A stretch of 64,000 nucleotides of DNA from NCBI GenBank assembly GCA_902651635.1, contig CACRSC010000084.1, forward strand, positions 1,883,962 to 1,947,961, read 5' to 3'. This document shows positions 34,646 to 45,692 of the stretch, one piece after another. The position numbers and the translations under genes were made by a program. Every line of letters starts with the position of its first letter. The first letter of the stretch is position 1. This stretch comes from Mastigamoeba balamuthi (lineage: Eukaryota > Evosea > Mastigamoebida > Mastigamoebidae). The notes beneath the pieces are model-generated. The model made no database searches, had not been told where the DNA came from, and worked only from the letters and a program-made list of their open reading frames with translations.

Positions 34646-34900
34646 TCACAGGGATGACTTTGCCTTGAGGAGGGCTGCGCGGGTGCTGTCGGCCACCGCT
34701 GGCGCAGCAGCAGCAGGGACCCTGGGTGCCGGGCGACGCGAGACATAGCACCAGGCGCAGAGCACAACGAGGCCGCTCGTCACAAAGAAGAAGGCCAGCG
34801 AGGCCGCCTTGATCACCACCGGGATGTCGATCGCCCAGAAGAACAGCAGCAGCGACGACAGGCCACAGGCCACTATCACAGCGATCTCTCCCGGCGACAT
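34646..34900 (-). CDS. Small two-helix membrane protein
   Basis: An uninterrupted 84-residue frame from ATG at 34900. Two hydrophobic helices fill residues 5-24 (EIAVIVACGLSSLLLFFWAI) and about 28-50, followed by a basic, Ala/Pro-rich tail. Short length and hairpin layout recall small accessory membrane subunits, but I recognise no family. It shares a 128-base divergent promoter region with the gene at 35029, so the two may be co-expressed. Confidence 0.65.
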   Translation of the reverse strand: MSPGEIAVIVACGLSSLLLFFWAIDIPVVIKAASLAFFFVTSGLVVLCAWCYVSRRPAPRVPAAAAPAVADSTRAALLKAKSSL

Positions 34901-35028
34901 GACAACCACAACCAATCAATCCAACCAATTTAACGTGGCCAGAAGATTCCCGTATCTCCCTGATATCTTGTAATGCGAGATATCGAGTTATCGTCTCCGA
35001 ATCAGACACTCCGCTCCGCCCGCTGCTG
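34901..35028. promoter_or_regulatory. Divergent promoter region with ATATC elements
   Basis: Only 128 bases separate two divergent starts. It is AT-rich and contains CCGTATCTCC, TGATATCTTG, GAGATATCGAG and GTTATCGTC within 60 bases, the densest cluster of this element in the window. Confidence 0.55.
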
Positions 35029-36015
35029 ATGGAGAGGACGACGTTCCTGGCGTTCGTCGTGAGCACGCTCGCCGTGGCGGCGTTCGTGATGCAGCCGGGC
35101 GACGCGGACCAGTGCGCGGCCCTCGGTGCCGCCGCGCCAGGTGCCTGGCGCCCCGCCGGACGCTCCCCCTCAGTTTCTGATTCAGAGCCCCCAGAATCTC
35201 GAAAATATCCCGGCGTCCCAGATTCTGATCTCGTAATGCATCTCATAAATGTGGCCGCTACGCTCGGGCCCGCGCAGGAGCGCGCGTGGACCTCTGGGCG
35301 TGGCTCTGCTGCGCGCCGCAGCAGGAGCTGACGTCGTTCCTTCTGGCCATCAGCGCGCCCTACGCCGAGGCGTTCCTGCCGCGCCTGCACGACGCCTGGG
35401 GCGTCGCCAACACGTCAGCCTACAAGGCCAGTATCTGCACCTGCTGGGAGGGGTCGCCCGCAAATATCTGCCACGTCATCACTTCCTAAGCTGACGGGGC
35501 GCTGGCAGGCGGTGCCGTCGCCCGAGCGGGACGGGTGGGTGGAGTTCCTGCTGTCGCTGAGGTTCCCGCTGAGCTTCACGGCGCGGCAGCTGTTCCCGTA
35601 CGGGGGGTTCTGGGCGGCGGTGCTGTACGCCGAGGTGGCCGAGTTCTTCCTGCAGGAGGCGCTGTCGTCGACCAAGTCGTATCTGGAGGGGCTGCACCAG
35701 GTGTTCCTCTTCCACTGCCTGGTCTACGCCGTGACGCCCCTGGCGGTGCGGCTGCTGCCGCGCCTGGTCGTCGTGTGGCTGGTCATGGGCAACAGGCTGG
35801 CCAACCTGCTCTACATCATGCACTTTGAGTACATCATCCTCCGCGAGGTCGTCCGCACGGTCTACCGCAGCGTCCGCATGGGCGGCGACCTCGGCCTCAG
35901 CATCGTCGCCTCTGTCAGGGCCATTGCCAGCATCATCTCCCAGCAGCAGCAGGCCCAGCTCGAGGATGAGCAGCTCCAGCAGCAGCAGCAGCAGCAACAA
36001 CAACAACAACAACAG

Positions 36016-36049
<34 letters not shown>

Positions 36050-36255
36050 TCGCCGTGCCAGTGGGCACTGCCGCTGCTGCTGGCGAGGCTGGCGAGGCTG
36101 GCGAGGCTGGCGAGGCTGGCGCTGTTGGTGTTGCAGCTGCCACAGGCCCGGCGGCCCTCGCGCAGGTGACTGTTGTGGGCGAGCAACACGATGAGCAGGC
36201 GCTGCTGGCAGGGCTGCCGCGAAGTCCCAGCGTGCCGCCGCCTGCGGTATCCTAG
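35029..36255 (+). CDS. Secretory-pathway membrane protein with polyglutamine, family unknown
   Basis: Three exons, 35029-35140, 35278-35426 and 35509-36255, give 335 residues. A signal peptide or anchor occupies residues 5-25. Several hydrophobic segments follow between about 45 and 220, for example VFLFHCLVYAVTPLAVRLLP and VVVWLVMGNRLANLLYIMHF. A cytosolic-type tail contains about 30 Gln in two runs, four GEA repeats (nine-base unit GGCGAGGCT) and Ala/Val-rich sequence. The second intron uses a GC donor (GCCAGT at 35427); a GT four bases further on would break the frame. No conserved family could be named. Confidence 0.72.
35941..36123 (+). repeat. Coding CAG/CAA repeats and four GGCGAGGCT units
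   Basis: CAG and CAA runs at 35941-36049 encode two glutamine tracts. At 36084-36119 the nine-base unit GGCGAGGCT is repeated exactly four times and encodes GEA. Both are likely to vary in length between alleles. Confidence 0.9.
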
Positions 36256-36647
36256 TAAGCCTAACTCCAAACGTCTGCTGCGCTGTTCGACTGTACCCAA
36301 GCTGATACTGCGCGACCAGGCTGCGCCTATCTGCTGCCACTGCAATTGTGCTGCATCCCGCAGCACAAACATGGAGGTCCACCCTTGTACGGATCGTATG
36401 AGGACAGCAGGCTTGCCTTGCATCAAACCCTCATGCGAGCCAAGTGTTTTCTTTGCTTGCTTTCAGTCGACGCACACCGCGGGCAATGCGAGCAGCACCA
36501 GCCACAACAGCACATCACGTCGTTCGTCCTGGTTAGGGTTGCACGCAGGACTGTGGTGCAAGCATTGTTTGCTTGTTTCATTCGTCGAAATGGGGCAATG
36601 AGTGGTGCTCTCCTGGCGGTGGCGAGGGCCTGGGGGAACGGGCGTTG
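36256..36647. other. Spacer between two convergent genes
   Basis: Contains 3' flanks only; no coding frame with the local codon bias. Confidence 0.5.
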
Positions 36648-39600
36648 TTATCTCTTGAGGAGGCGGGCCAGCTCTGTGCACTCGTCGAGGCGCTTGCTGG
36701 TCCGCTGCTTGACGAGCACGATCTCCCTCTCCTTGGCGTGGCACGCCTGCTCGGCCTCCCTGACGCAGCTGCCCACGCGTATGGCGTACACGAGCTGCTC
36801 GATGCCGTCCACGGTCGCCAGGAACCTCGGCGTCCTCGCCAGTGTGTACTGCATCGGCGTGTCCACCATCACCCTCTGCGATATCTGCACCGGGAACTGC
36901 GGGGCGGAGAAAGGCCCACGTGAGCCACGCAGCCGCGACGCGCACCTTGGCCCTGCACGCACGATGAGCAGGTTGTGGTTCTCGGCCAAGTAGAGGTCTG
37001 GGGGCGGGCACACGGGCTGTGTGAGCCACAGGCGGGGTCAAATTGCAGCGCGAGTGGAGTGCGCACTCTGGCGGACGTGGGGGTTCTTGACAGAGCGCTC
37101 AGAGAGCAGCAGCACAAAGGCGGCGCAGCCGAGGACCATCTCGGAGACGACCTTGTCGTCGTGGACCCTGTTGGAGCCCAGGTAGCAGGGGTACCCGTGC
37201 TGCCACAGGTGCTGGCTCATGCGCCGCGCGATCTCCTCCTCGTCCCTGTGGTACGACATGAACACGTAGTGCTTCGACTCCTGCGCCGCTGGTGACCCCG
37301 CGCTGCCCCGTCGGCATGGGAGGGGAGGGGCTCGGCTGCGGCGCACCTCTCCACATGAAGAGGATGCGCTCCTTCTCGTCCTGGTCGGGGGGCGGCAGCT
37401 TGTCGCGGTCCTTGTCGGCGGCCTCGTCGAGCGGCGGGGCGAGGAAGTCGGGGTCGATGCCGTCCATGGGCAGCTCGAGGTCCTTGCCGCCGCGCCGCTC
37501 GACCTTGCGCTTGAGGCCCATGCCCCTGCCCATGCCCAGCTCGTTCTTGATGCCGTGGCTCAGCCGCAGCACGTTCTCCTTGTAGTCCTGGCGTGCGGGC
37601 GGCCGCGGGGAGTGAGAGGGCGCGCCGGGCGGCGTCGTGCGGCGCTCGCACCGAGTGGGTGAAGTCGGCGACCTGCTGGAGGTAGACGACCTGCTCGACG
37701 TCGGGGGGCATGCGCAGGATGAGCTCGTACCAGACGGGGAAGAGCTTCTTGCCCAGCTTGCTGGCGTAGTGCAGCTCCTCCTTGCACCGCGCAGAGGCCA
37801 GCGAGTGCCGCGAGATGACCCACACGAACCCCGCCGCCTCCCGCGTCTTCTTCCCCATCATCGACTCGAGCAGCGCCCTCGCCTTGTCCACCCCCGTCCC
37901 GTCGTCGATCCACGTGCGTATCTGCGCCAGCCCGCCACGCGCGGCTCAGCGGGAGCGGCGGGTGGGGAAGGCGGGGCGACCGCGCTGGCTGACCCCCTGC
38001 TTGTTGAGGCTGCGCGCCAGCTGCTGCGCAAAGACCTTGTCCTCGGGCGCGTACGACACGGCGATGTGGTCCCTGCGGGGAAGGGCGCGTCAGCTGCAGT
38101 GCCGCACGGGTGCTGTGCGCACGTGGAGCCCGTGGCGCCGCCCTCCTGCGCGAGGATCTCCGAGGGCGTCTGGCCCGCCGCGTCCTTGGCGTGCTGGTCC
38201 GCCCCGCACGACACGAGCACCTGCATGGCCTCTGACTGCGGCCCCCCCGCCCCCGCGGTGAGCAGCGCGGCGCCGGGCAACGCGGGCGCACGTGGCGGTT
38301 GAGGGCCGCGAGGTGCAGGGGCGTCCGCCCGTCCCGGTTCTTGCAGTCGACGTCGACGCCGCGGAGGGCCGCCAGCGCCCGGATGCTCTTCTCGGCGCCG
38401 GCTGCGGCGGCGCAGTGCAGCGGCGTGTCGCCGCGGCTCGTCTGCATCGACGCCCAGCCCGCGCGCATGGGCGCCAGGAACTCGACGACGGCGTCCCTGT
38501 TCTCTGCCGCGGCCACGTGCAGCGCCGTCGCGCCGTCGGCGTCGGCGACGGCCCAGAGCTGCGCCGACTTGGCGACGAGGCCCAGGGCGCGGACGTTGCC
38601 CTCGCGGACGAGCTGCGCCAGGACGCTGAACCCCGCGAGCAGCGCGACCGTGTGCAGGTTGCCCGCGTAGGCCGCGGAGGCCCCGCGGACGTGGGCCATG
38701 CGGCAGGGCGGGTGCGGCAGCATCGCGTCGGTCTCGGCCTCGACAAAGCCGAGCTGGCCGTGCAGGTTCTGCCCCCACGTCCACAGCCCGCCGTCGTCGG
38801 TGACGGCCACCGTGTGCGCCTCGCCGCAGGCCGCGCAGACCACGCGCTCGCCCTCGAGCCCGTTCTCGACGCGGCGCAGCACCGCCGAGTCCCGGATGCT
38901 CGAGATGTCGTAGCCCAGGCGCCCCAGCTCGCACCAGCCGACCGTGTAGAGCGCGCCGTCGGCCGTGACGACGGCCGTGTGCGCAGAGCCCGCAGAGACG
39001 GCGCGCACGCGGTCCTTGAACAGCTCGACCTTGGCGGGGCGCAGGACGTTCTTGGCGCCCGGGAGGCCGAGCTGCCCGTGGCCGTTGCCGCCCCAGGCCC
39101 AGAGCTGCCCCTCGGCGTCGACGGCGACCATGTGGCGCTCGCCCACGGAGATCTCGGCAAAGGCGTACTCGCGCTCCTCGGGCAGCGCGGGCTTGTGCTC
39201 GGGCGGCGTCTCGGCGTCGATCTCCTGCGCGACGTAGGTGGCCAGCTCCAGCAGCCGCCCGCTCTCGCGCGTGACGCCGCCGGCGCGGACGGCGTCCTGG
39301 ATGAGCTTGATCTGCCCCTCGACCTGCGAGTACTCTGTGCGCACGAACTTCTTCATCAGCTCGCGCGTCAGGGCGTCGCCGGCGGACGCGGCCAGGAGGT
39401 CGCCCAGGCGGCGCAGGCGCGCGATAAAGTCGGGCCACGCGCCGCGCTTGTCGACGGCCGTGACGACGGCCTTGAGCGAGCGCGTGCCGACCTCGGTGGG
39501 CGTCAGGACGCCGCCCAGGGGCTCGTTGACGAAGCCCAGGCCCAGCTGGCCGTCGGCGTTCCAGCCCCACGCGAAGAGGTCGCCCTGGCGCGTCATCGCC

Positions 39601-40494
39601 GCGCTCGAGTTGCCCCCCGCGAACACCCGCGACACGTCGGCCCCCGCCAGCGCCTCGATCTCCACCGGCGAGAACTGGTTGTCCGTCAGCCCCCGCAGCC
39701 CCAGCCTGGAGGCACCCCCACTGTGAGCTGAGCGCCACACAGCAGAGCAGGAACAGGCCCCCCAAGCTCAGCACACAATATTGAAGTGCTGGCCAGCTGA
39801 GTGCCACAGCAGAGCGGGCCCCCCCAGCTCAGCTGGCCAGCACCCCCAATATTCGGACGAGACCGGCTCAATCGAGCCAACCGACACGGCGCGAGCACAC
39901 GGCTGCATGTCAATTGATTCAATTGCCAACTGAAATACAATTGTCTCTCCACCCACAAAAGTAAGCAAGACGGCTGACAACTGAGACCCCCGCCAGAGAC
40001 GTCAGTCTGACGAGAGCGGGCGAGGCAATTGAGAGGGGCACGGACGGACCTGCCGAAGCGGCCCTCGCCCATGGCGAAGACCTTCTTGGAGGCGGTCAGC
40101 ACGAGGCTGTGCGTGAAGCCCGCGGCGACGCAGGTGACGTGCTCGCCGATGCGCCTGGGCAGCACGCAGTCGGCCTTGGAGCTCATGCCCAGCTGCCCCA
40201 GGTCGTTGCGCCCCCACGCAAACACGTCTGGGCGAGGGACGCAGTCAGGACAAGGGGGCAGGACAGGGCCTGAGGGGAGGTACCGCCGGTGCGGGTCAGG
40301 GCGAGGGTGTGCTGGAGGCCGCAGGCGACAGAGACGACCGAGAAGGTGTCGGTGAGGCGCACGTGCGTGGGGACGAAGACGGCGGCGCACTGCTGGGGGT
40401 CCTGGCCCTCCTCGGCCACCACGCCCACCTGCGAGCGCTCGTTGGACCCCCACGCCCAGATGTCGCACGCCTCGGATCTGCTCTTCTCGCCCAT
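36648..40494 (-). CDS. RCC1-ankyrin protein with two TIR domains
   Basis: Ten exons, 1003 residues: 40494-40284, 40227-40050, 39705-38292, 38235-38123, 38072-37994, 37921-37652, 37587-37347, 37288-37067, 36997-36963, 36896-36648; all phases join. Residues of about 5-470 are RCC1 repeats (DIWAWGSNERSQVG, DVFAWGRNDLGQLG, DLFAWGWNADGQLG, QLWAWGGNGHGQLG, GLWTWGQNLHGQLG), split by a helical insert at about 215-310. About 475-635 are ankyrin repeats (DGATALHVAA, GDTPLHCAA, GRTPLHLAA). TIR1 (about 639-755) starts DHIAVSYAPED, has WIDDG and ends near SARCKEELHYASKLGKK, keeping the glutamate at the position used by NAD-cleaving TIRs. TIR2 (about 838-925) starts KHYVFMSYHRDEEE; its glutamate site is less clear. 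A helical tail of about 80 residues follows. Likely a cytosolic sensor or switch: RCC1 and ankyrins bind partners, and the TIRs assemble or cleave NAD. Confidence 0.87.
39727..39853. repeat. Nested direct and inverted repeats inside an intron
   Basis: In intron 2 of the TIR gene, 39776-39801 and 39828-39853 are inverted copies of about 26 bases around CTGGCCAGC with a 26-base loop. About 40 bases at 39727-39771 (GCTGAGCGCCACACAGCAGA and onward) recur in direct orientation at 39796-39832. Confidence 0.75.
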
Positions 40495-40655
40495 GGCGCT
40501 CACTGGCCGGCCCTATAAATTGCTTTCAGCAGCCCGGACGAACCCGCCAGAGATATTCCTTCCAATAATAACGAGAAGATCTCTCCTCAGCACCACCAAA
40601 AGATCGGAATTCCATATATGCGGAGGATATCTGGATATTAGCCCCACCGTGCGGC
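40495..40655 (-). promoter_or_regulatory. Upstream region of the TIR gene
   Basis: The 161 bases between the TIR-gene start and the next gene's stop are AT-rich. They hold AGATATTCC (40550), CCATATATG (40612), GGATATCTGG (40626) and ATATTAGCC, the same elements as at other starts. Confidence 0.45.
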
Positions 40656-43600
40656 TTACCCCGAGGTGCTGGGGGCGGCGCAGAGGGCGAGGACGGCGGG
40701 CTCGAGGACGCGCGGGACGTAGCAGGGCGCGAGGTGCGTGCCGTCGAGGGCGTAGTCGGGGCGGAGGGCGCCGTCGCCGCCGAGGAGGCTGGGCGCGAGG
40801 TCGAGGAACCGCACGCGGGCGTCTGCGAGCTCCGCGAGGGCGCGGCCCAGCTCGGCGTTGAAGGCCATGACGACGGCGCGGGTCTCGTTGAGGACGGGGG
40901 CCGCGGGGTGGACGAGGATGCGGAAGCGGCGCTGGTCGGCGAGGCGCACGAGGACGCGCAGGTAGAGCGCGACGACCGCGCGGATGGCCGCGGCCACGTC
41001 GTCGTAGCGGCACTTGTCCACGGCCACCAGCAGGCCCTCGCGGCAGTCGATCTCCCCAAAGAGCACCACCACCCGGGCCCCGTCGGGCACCTGCGCCAGC
41101 ACGCTCTCGAAGTTGCGCTTGGGGTAGAAGTCCGTCTCCTCCCTCATGTGCCAGATCTGCCCGCGGGAGCACCGGGAGCGCCGTGTGTTGATTACTTGTT
41201 TGCCCGTTTTGGGATGTAGATACGTCATTTTCTTTGCCGTTCTTGGGCAAAATACCCTTAAGCGGCAAAGAAAAAAAGGCAAATGCAGCAACTGCTCTGG
41301 CCAGCAGACGCTGGGAGAGGCGGGCACCTTGAGGCCGGTGACGAGGTAGGGGCGGATGAGGTGGGCGGGGCCGCCGGGGCTGAGGGCCAGGGGCTGCCAG
41401 CCGGCGCTGAGGCAGTGGCTGTCGCCCACCATGTAGAGCGGCGGCGCCGCCAGGTCCGCGGGGGCCAGCGCGCGGCGGCCCTCCATCAGCCGCGCCACGC
41501 AGAGGAAGTAGGCGTTCTCGTTCCGGATGAGCGTCAGGTGCAGGTCCCTCTTGCCCCTGCACGGCTCTGCCCGCGCGTCGACAGCCAGGGTCAGCGCAGG
41601 GCCCACCGGGGGTGTGCGAGAGAGAGAGAGAGAGCGAGCGCGAGCGTGGGGGCACCGATGAGCTGCACGAGGGGCCCCACAAACTGCAGGAAGCCGCAGA
41701 CGTAGAGGATCTTGGTGACCGTGTAGAAGACGGCCAGCAGGTCCAGCTCGTCCTCGCTGTACGGCCGCTCCTCCGCGCTCTCCTCGGCTCCGCTCNNNNN
41801 NNNNNNNNNNNNNNNNNNNNNNNNNNNNNNNNNNNNNNNNNNNNNNNNNNNNNNNNNNNNNNNNNNNNNNNNNNNNNNNNNNNNNNNNNNNNNNNNNNNN
41901 NNNNNNNNNNNNNNNNNNNNNNNNNNNNNNNNNNNNNNNNNNNNNNNNNNNNNNNNNNNNNNNNNNNNNNNNNNNNNNNNNNNNNNNNNNNNNNNNNNNN
42001 NNNNNNNNNNNNNNNNNNNNNNNNNNNNNNNNNNNNNNNNNNNNNNNNNNNNNNNNNNNNNNNNNNNNNNNNNNNNNNNNNNNNNNNNNNNNNNNNNNNN
42101 NNNNNNNNNNNNNNNNNNNNNNNNNNNNNNNNNNNNNNNNNNNNNNNNNNNNNNNNNNNNNNNNNNNNNNNNNNNNNNNNNNNNNNNNNNNNNNNNNNNN
42201 NNNNNNNNNNNNNNNNNNNNNNNNNNNNNNNNNNNNNNNNNNNNNNNNNNNNNNNNNNNNNNNNNNNNNNNNNNNNNNNNNNNNNNNNNNNNNNNNNNNN
42301 NNNNNNNNNNNNNNNNNNNNNNNNNNNNNNNNNNNNNNNNNNNNNNNNNNNNNNNNNNNNNNNNNNNNNNNNNNNNNNNNNNNNNNNNNNNNNNNNNNNN
42401 NNNNNNNNNNNNNNNNNNNNNNNNNNNNNNNNNNNNNNNNNNNNNNNNNNNNNNNNNNNNNNNNNNNNNNNNNNNNNNNNNNNNNNNNNNNNNNNNNNNN
42501 NNNNNNNNNNNNNNNNNNNNNNNNNNNNNNNNNNNNNNNNNNNNNNNNNNNNNNNNNNNNNNNNNNNNNNNNNNNNNNNNNNNNNNNNNNNNNNNNNNNN
42601 NNNNNNNNNNNNNNNNNNNNNNNNNNNNNNNNNNNNNNNNNNNNNNNNNNNNNNNNNNNNNNNNNNNNNGCGCGCCCTGCTGGGCTACGCCGCCGTGGCC
42701 GAGGCCCGCGGCACCCCCGAGAGCCTCCAGGAGGCCCTCGAGGTCCGCCTGCACGTCCTCGTCACCGCCCCCGCAGAGCCCCGCGCCAAGTCCGCCGTCG
42801 CCCGCTCGCTCGCGGCCCCGGGCGGCGTCGCGCGCCTCGTCCGCCTGCTCTCGGCCGGCGGCGGCCCGCCCGCGGCCTCGGCGCTGGCGTTCGCGGCGAC
42901 GACGGCCAAGGAGCACGGCGCGCTCGAGCAGGCCTGCGAGCTCCTCGAGGCCGCGGCGGCGCAGGCGGTTGGCAAGCTGCTCCCGCGAGCAGGCAGGGGG
43001 CGCAGCGCAAGGCAGGGCGGCGGCAGCAGCAGCGCGGCAAAACAGCCGGGGAGGGGTCTGCCCTCGCGGGGGCAACGAGGGGCACAACACACAAGACAAG
43101 GCGGCAGCAGCGAGAGCCGCTGCGCCAAGGCGCAAGGCACAAGGCCAGGCCGTCGCTGCCGAGCGTCGCAGCGCAAGGGCCGCGCCGAGGCACTGAAAAT
43201 GGCCACTCCCGCATGGGGGGACAAGCGGCCACCTGTGGGAACGCTGGGCCTGACCCCCCACGTGCTCTTGGCGGCCGAGGGGGCAACACAGACACAGGCC
43301 AGCAGCAGCAGCAGAAGCAGAGCAGCAGAGGGGAGGAGGAGGTACCGGGAGAGCATGTCGAGGGCGGCGGCGTAGGCGTCGATGGCGGGGGCGCAGCGGT
43401 GGGACTCGCGGAGGGTGTCGGCCCACAGCACCGCAAAGTCCACGCGGGCCGGGTAGAGCGCCCGCCCGCGCGACAGGCGCTCCAGGGCGGCCTCGTGCCT
43501 GCCCGCCGCGCGCAGGATGTTGGCCGAGTGCAGCAGCGCGTCGGCGTTGCGGGGGTCCGAGCGCAGGACGCTCTCGTAGAGGCGCAGCGCCCCCGACAGC

Positions 43601-44203
43601 GCCCCCGCCTCCCGCCGCGCGTTGGCCGCTCGCACCACGGCGCTCACTGCGGAGGCCGCGGCCCGCAGGTGCTGGTTGTGGCGCAGCACGCGGCCGATGG
43701 GCACCGCGAGCGACTCGAGCCTGGCGCCCCTGCGAAGATACGTACGAAGATATTTTCCACGGCAGATACGCCGGGGGAGATATTGTCAGCGGCAGGGCAC
43801 GCGCGGGCTGTGGGGCTGCGGGAGGGGCGACGAGGCGGGACGGTGGGCACTCGTCTGTGCAGAGGACGTAGTCCGAGGGGCTGTCGTCCGCGTGGCCCGG
43901 CTGCTTTCGGAGCAGGTCGACAAACGCCTGTTGTCGGCCACGTCGCATCACATCGCATCACAGTCACATCACAGTCACGTCACAGTCGCATCAACGTCAT
44001 AGTCACGTCACAGTCACATCACAATCACGTCACGCCACATCGCATCGCATCGGGGCCCCCAGTGAGTTGGCAGCGGCAGACAGCGGGCAGCACAGAGACG
44101 GCATGGGCAGGCGACGAGCCTCCAGGACGGACGAGAGGGGCGCGGACCCCGACGCGAAGTGCAGCGGCGCTGTGAAGTCGTCGCACGTGACCACCAGCTT
44201 CAT
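40656..44203 (-). CDS. TPR protein with a C-terminal SGNH-hydrolase-like domain, interrupted by an assembly gap
   Basis: Exons seen: 44203-44120, 43927-43851, 43729-43346, then (past the gap) from 41795 at the gap edge to 41656, 41566-41328 and 41156-40656. The N-terminal exons give MKLVVTCDDF then TPR helices (ALRLYESVLRSDPRNADALL, RHEAALERLSRGRALYPARV). After the gap comes an SGNH-type esterase fold: MVGDSHCLSAG (nucleophile Ser block), VLFGEIDCRE and ALDGTHLAP (Asp-x-x-His block). This combination resembles sugar O-acylesterase or lipase-like SGNH proteins, substrate unknown. The first intron appears to use a GC donor (GCTCGT). That the two halves are one gene is an inference from strand and order; the gap and an opposite-strand exon beside it could mean two genes. 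Confidence 0.6.
41228..41274. repeat. Perfect 12-base inverted repeat in an intron
   Basis: TTTTCTTTGCCG at 41228-41239 faces CGGCAAAGAAAA at 41263-41274 with a 23-base loop that contains GGGCAAAATACCC. It is an AT-rich island within the GC-rich TPR/SGNH gene, of the size of a small foldback insertion. Confidence 0.8.
41796..42669. other. Assembly gap
   Basis: 874 consecutive N. Its real length and content are unknown. It interrupts the TPR/SGNH gene. Confidence 1.
42670..42966 (+). CDS. Orphan coding exon on the opposite strand, next to the gap
   Basis: From the gap edge to about 42966 the plus strand carries an uninterrupted frame with G or C in almost every third position. It encodes Ala-rich helices of TPR character (ALLGYAAVAEARGTPESLQ, AASALAFAATTAKEHGALEQ). 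The minus-strand reading gives poorer sequence. The flanking exons of the TPR gene lie on the minus strand, so this exon either belongs to another gene hidden in the gap or is a missing TPR exon inverted during gap joining. The right splice border (CAG|GCGGTT) is tentative. Confidence 0.5.
43938..44053. repeat. Tandem repeat of TCACATCACAG-type units
   Basis: About ten degenerate units of 9-12 bases (CATCACAGT, CACGTCACAGT, CATCGCATCA) in intron 1 of the TPR gene, directly beside its acceptor. Confidence 0.85.
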
Positions 44204-45028
44204 CGCCGCGTTCAAAATATGTGACCGCAAGGAGAGATATGTATCCAGATTCGCGTATCTTCTCCAGCACGCGAGCATTCGGAATTGTGCGGTGAGTGCA
44301 CCTCGTCTGCATCGCCGTCTGGCGACGGTCGTCTGGTGTCGACGTGGCGCTGCAGACGTGCTCGATCGACAGCGAATGCCGAATGCCGAGGTGAAGCGCG
44401 GGTGCGGGGTACAGGGGCTCCGATTACGTCATCTGTGAGGAAAAGGGAACTGGGAATGCAGTGCACCTTGGGGCCCTCGCCCGCTGCTCTTCCTCTGCGG
44501 GCGTGTCGGCGATACTCCTGTGCGTGGCGAAGGGCTGCTGCGGGGGCTGCTGGGGGGCCGGTCCCACGTGCGCAGGGGCGGGGCAGAGGGCAGAGTGCCG
44601 ATTGCGAACTGAAACCGCATGACGCCGAAAGCGCTTCTGGGAGACGCAAGAAAAGCGCACCCCGGGGGTCGCTGGGGGGATCCGCCACTGTTGCCTGCCG
44701 CTGCTCCGCGGTGACGCTGCTCTCGGCCGCTGCCAGCCTGCGCCCCCCGTGATGTGCTTGCTGTATAGCTACGCACAGCAGCCTCGCCCCTCCACCGGCA
44801 GGCACGACACTACTCGAGCTGGCAGAGGGCCTTCCGCTGCCCCTCTCCCCTGTCGACAGCTCTGCCTGTTCTCAGGCTGCAGCAGCACGCAGCACGCGCA
44901 TCCACACTACTGGGGACAGCGCCGAGGGACAAGAGAGCAGAGAGCAGAGCAGAGAGCAGCTGGCTGGCCGGTGACACACACACAAACAAACTCGCATGTT
45001 GTGCAGTTTGGCCCTCTGTGCGGGTGCG
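44204..45028. other. Intergenic stretch
   Basis: The first 90 bases upstream of the TPR gene carry AAAATATGTG, GAGATATGTATCC and CGTATCTTC, a promoter-like set. The rest shows no coding frame with local codon bias. Confidence 0.45.
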
Positions 45029-45692
45029 TCACGGCATGCTGCCCAACGGTATTGAGCGCGGCGTCGTGGCGTTGGCCTCGCTGGCGGCGTCCCAGTAGGC
45101 CGTCTGGAAGTCGGCCGTCGGCACCAGCGGCACAGCGGGGAACGCCATCGCCCGCCCTCCGCTGCAGCGCTGCGCCGCCGCAGCCGCCGCCGTTGCCCGA
45201 GCCTCGCCGGCCACCGCCGTCAGCGCCAGCAGAGCTGGTGCGCTGCTCCCTGCAGCACGGGCGACGTGCTGTCAGTTGCGGTGCACGCAGGACAGGGAGC
45301 CAGCCCTCTCGGAAAAAACTAAGGCAAAAATTACAACAACAGCGTTACGCCAGCAACGCAGCGCAGAGCCGCCAGTTTCATTTCTCCCGAGCCCCGCGGG
45401 GGGCGGGGGGGCGGCAGGGCGGCAGCGCACCGCGTCTGAGGTGCTTGTGGGGCGCGCCGTGCTGCAGCGAGGCGGCTCTGTGTATGAGGGGCGCCGAGAC
45501 AGTTTTGGAAGCGGTGACGACGGGCGCAGGTGCACTCGCAGCAGCTGCAGCGTTGCAGCCCTTGTCGCAGGGCCACTGCTGCTGCTGCTGCTGCTGCTGC
45601 TGGCGCGAGGCGAGGCAGGGCAGCTGGAGCCTGCGCTTGGGGTCGCGGGGGGCCGACGGGCACCAAGAATCACCAACGAGCGGGGCCTGCAT
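45029..45692 (-). CDS. Small polyglutamine-containing hypothetical protein
   Basis: Two exons, 45692-45431 and 45249-45029, join in phase 1 (G|GG) to 160 residues. The donor is GTGCGC and the acceptor CTGCAG. Nine Gln encoded by pure CAG lie near residue 30. Exon 2 encodes an Ala-rich segment and a tail with FPAVPLVPTADFQTAYWDAA. No known domain. The call rests on GC-rich third positions and a clean splice match. Confidence 0.5.

Noticed and set aside
43938-44053. Regular short repeats considered as a CRISPR-like array
   Set aside because: Units are 9-12 bases, contiguous and without spacers, and the genome is eukaryotic; it is a minisatellite in an intron.
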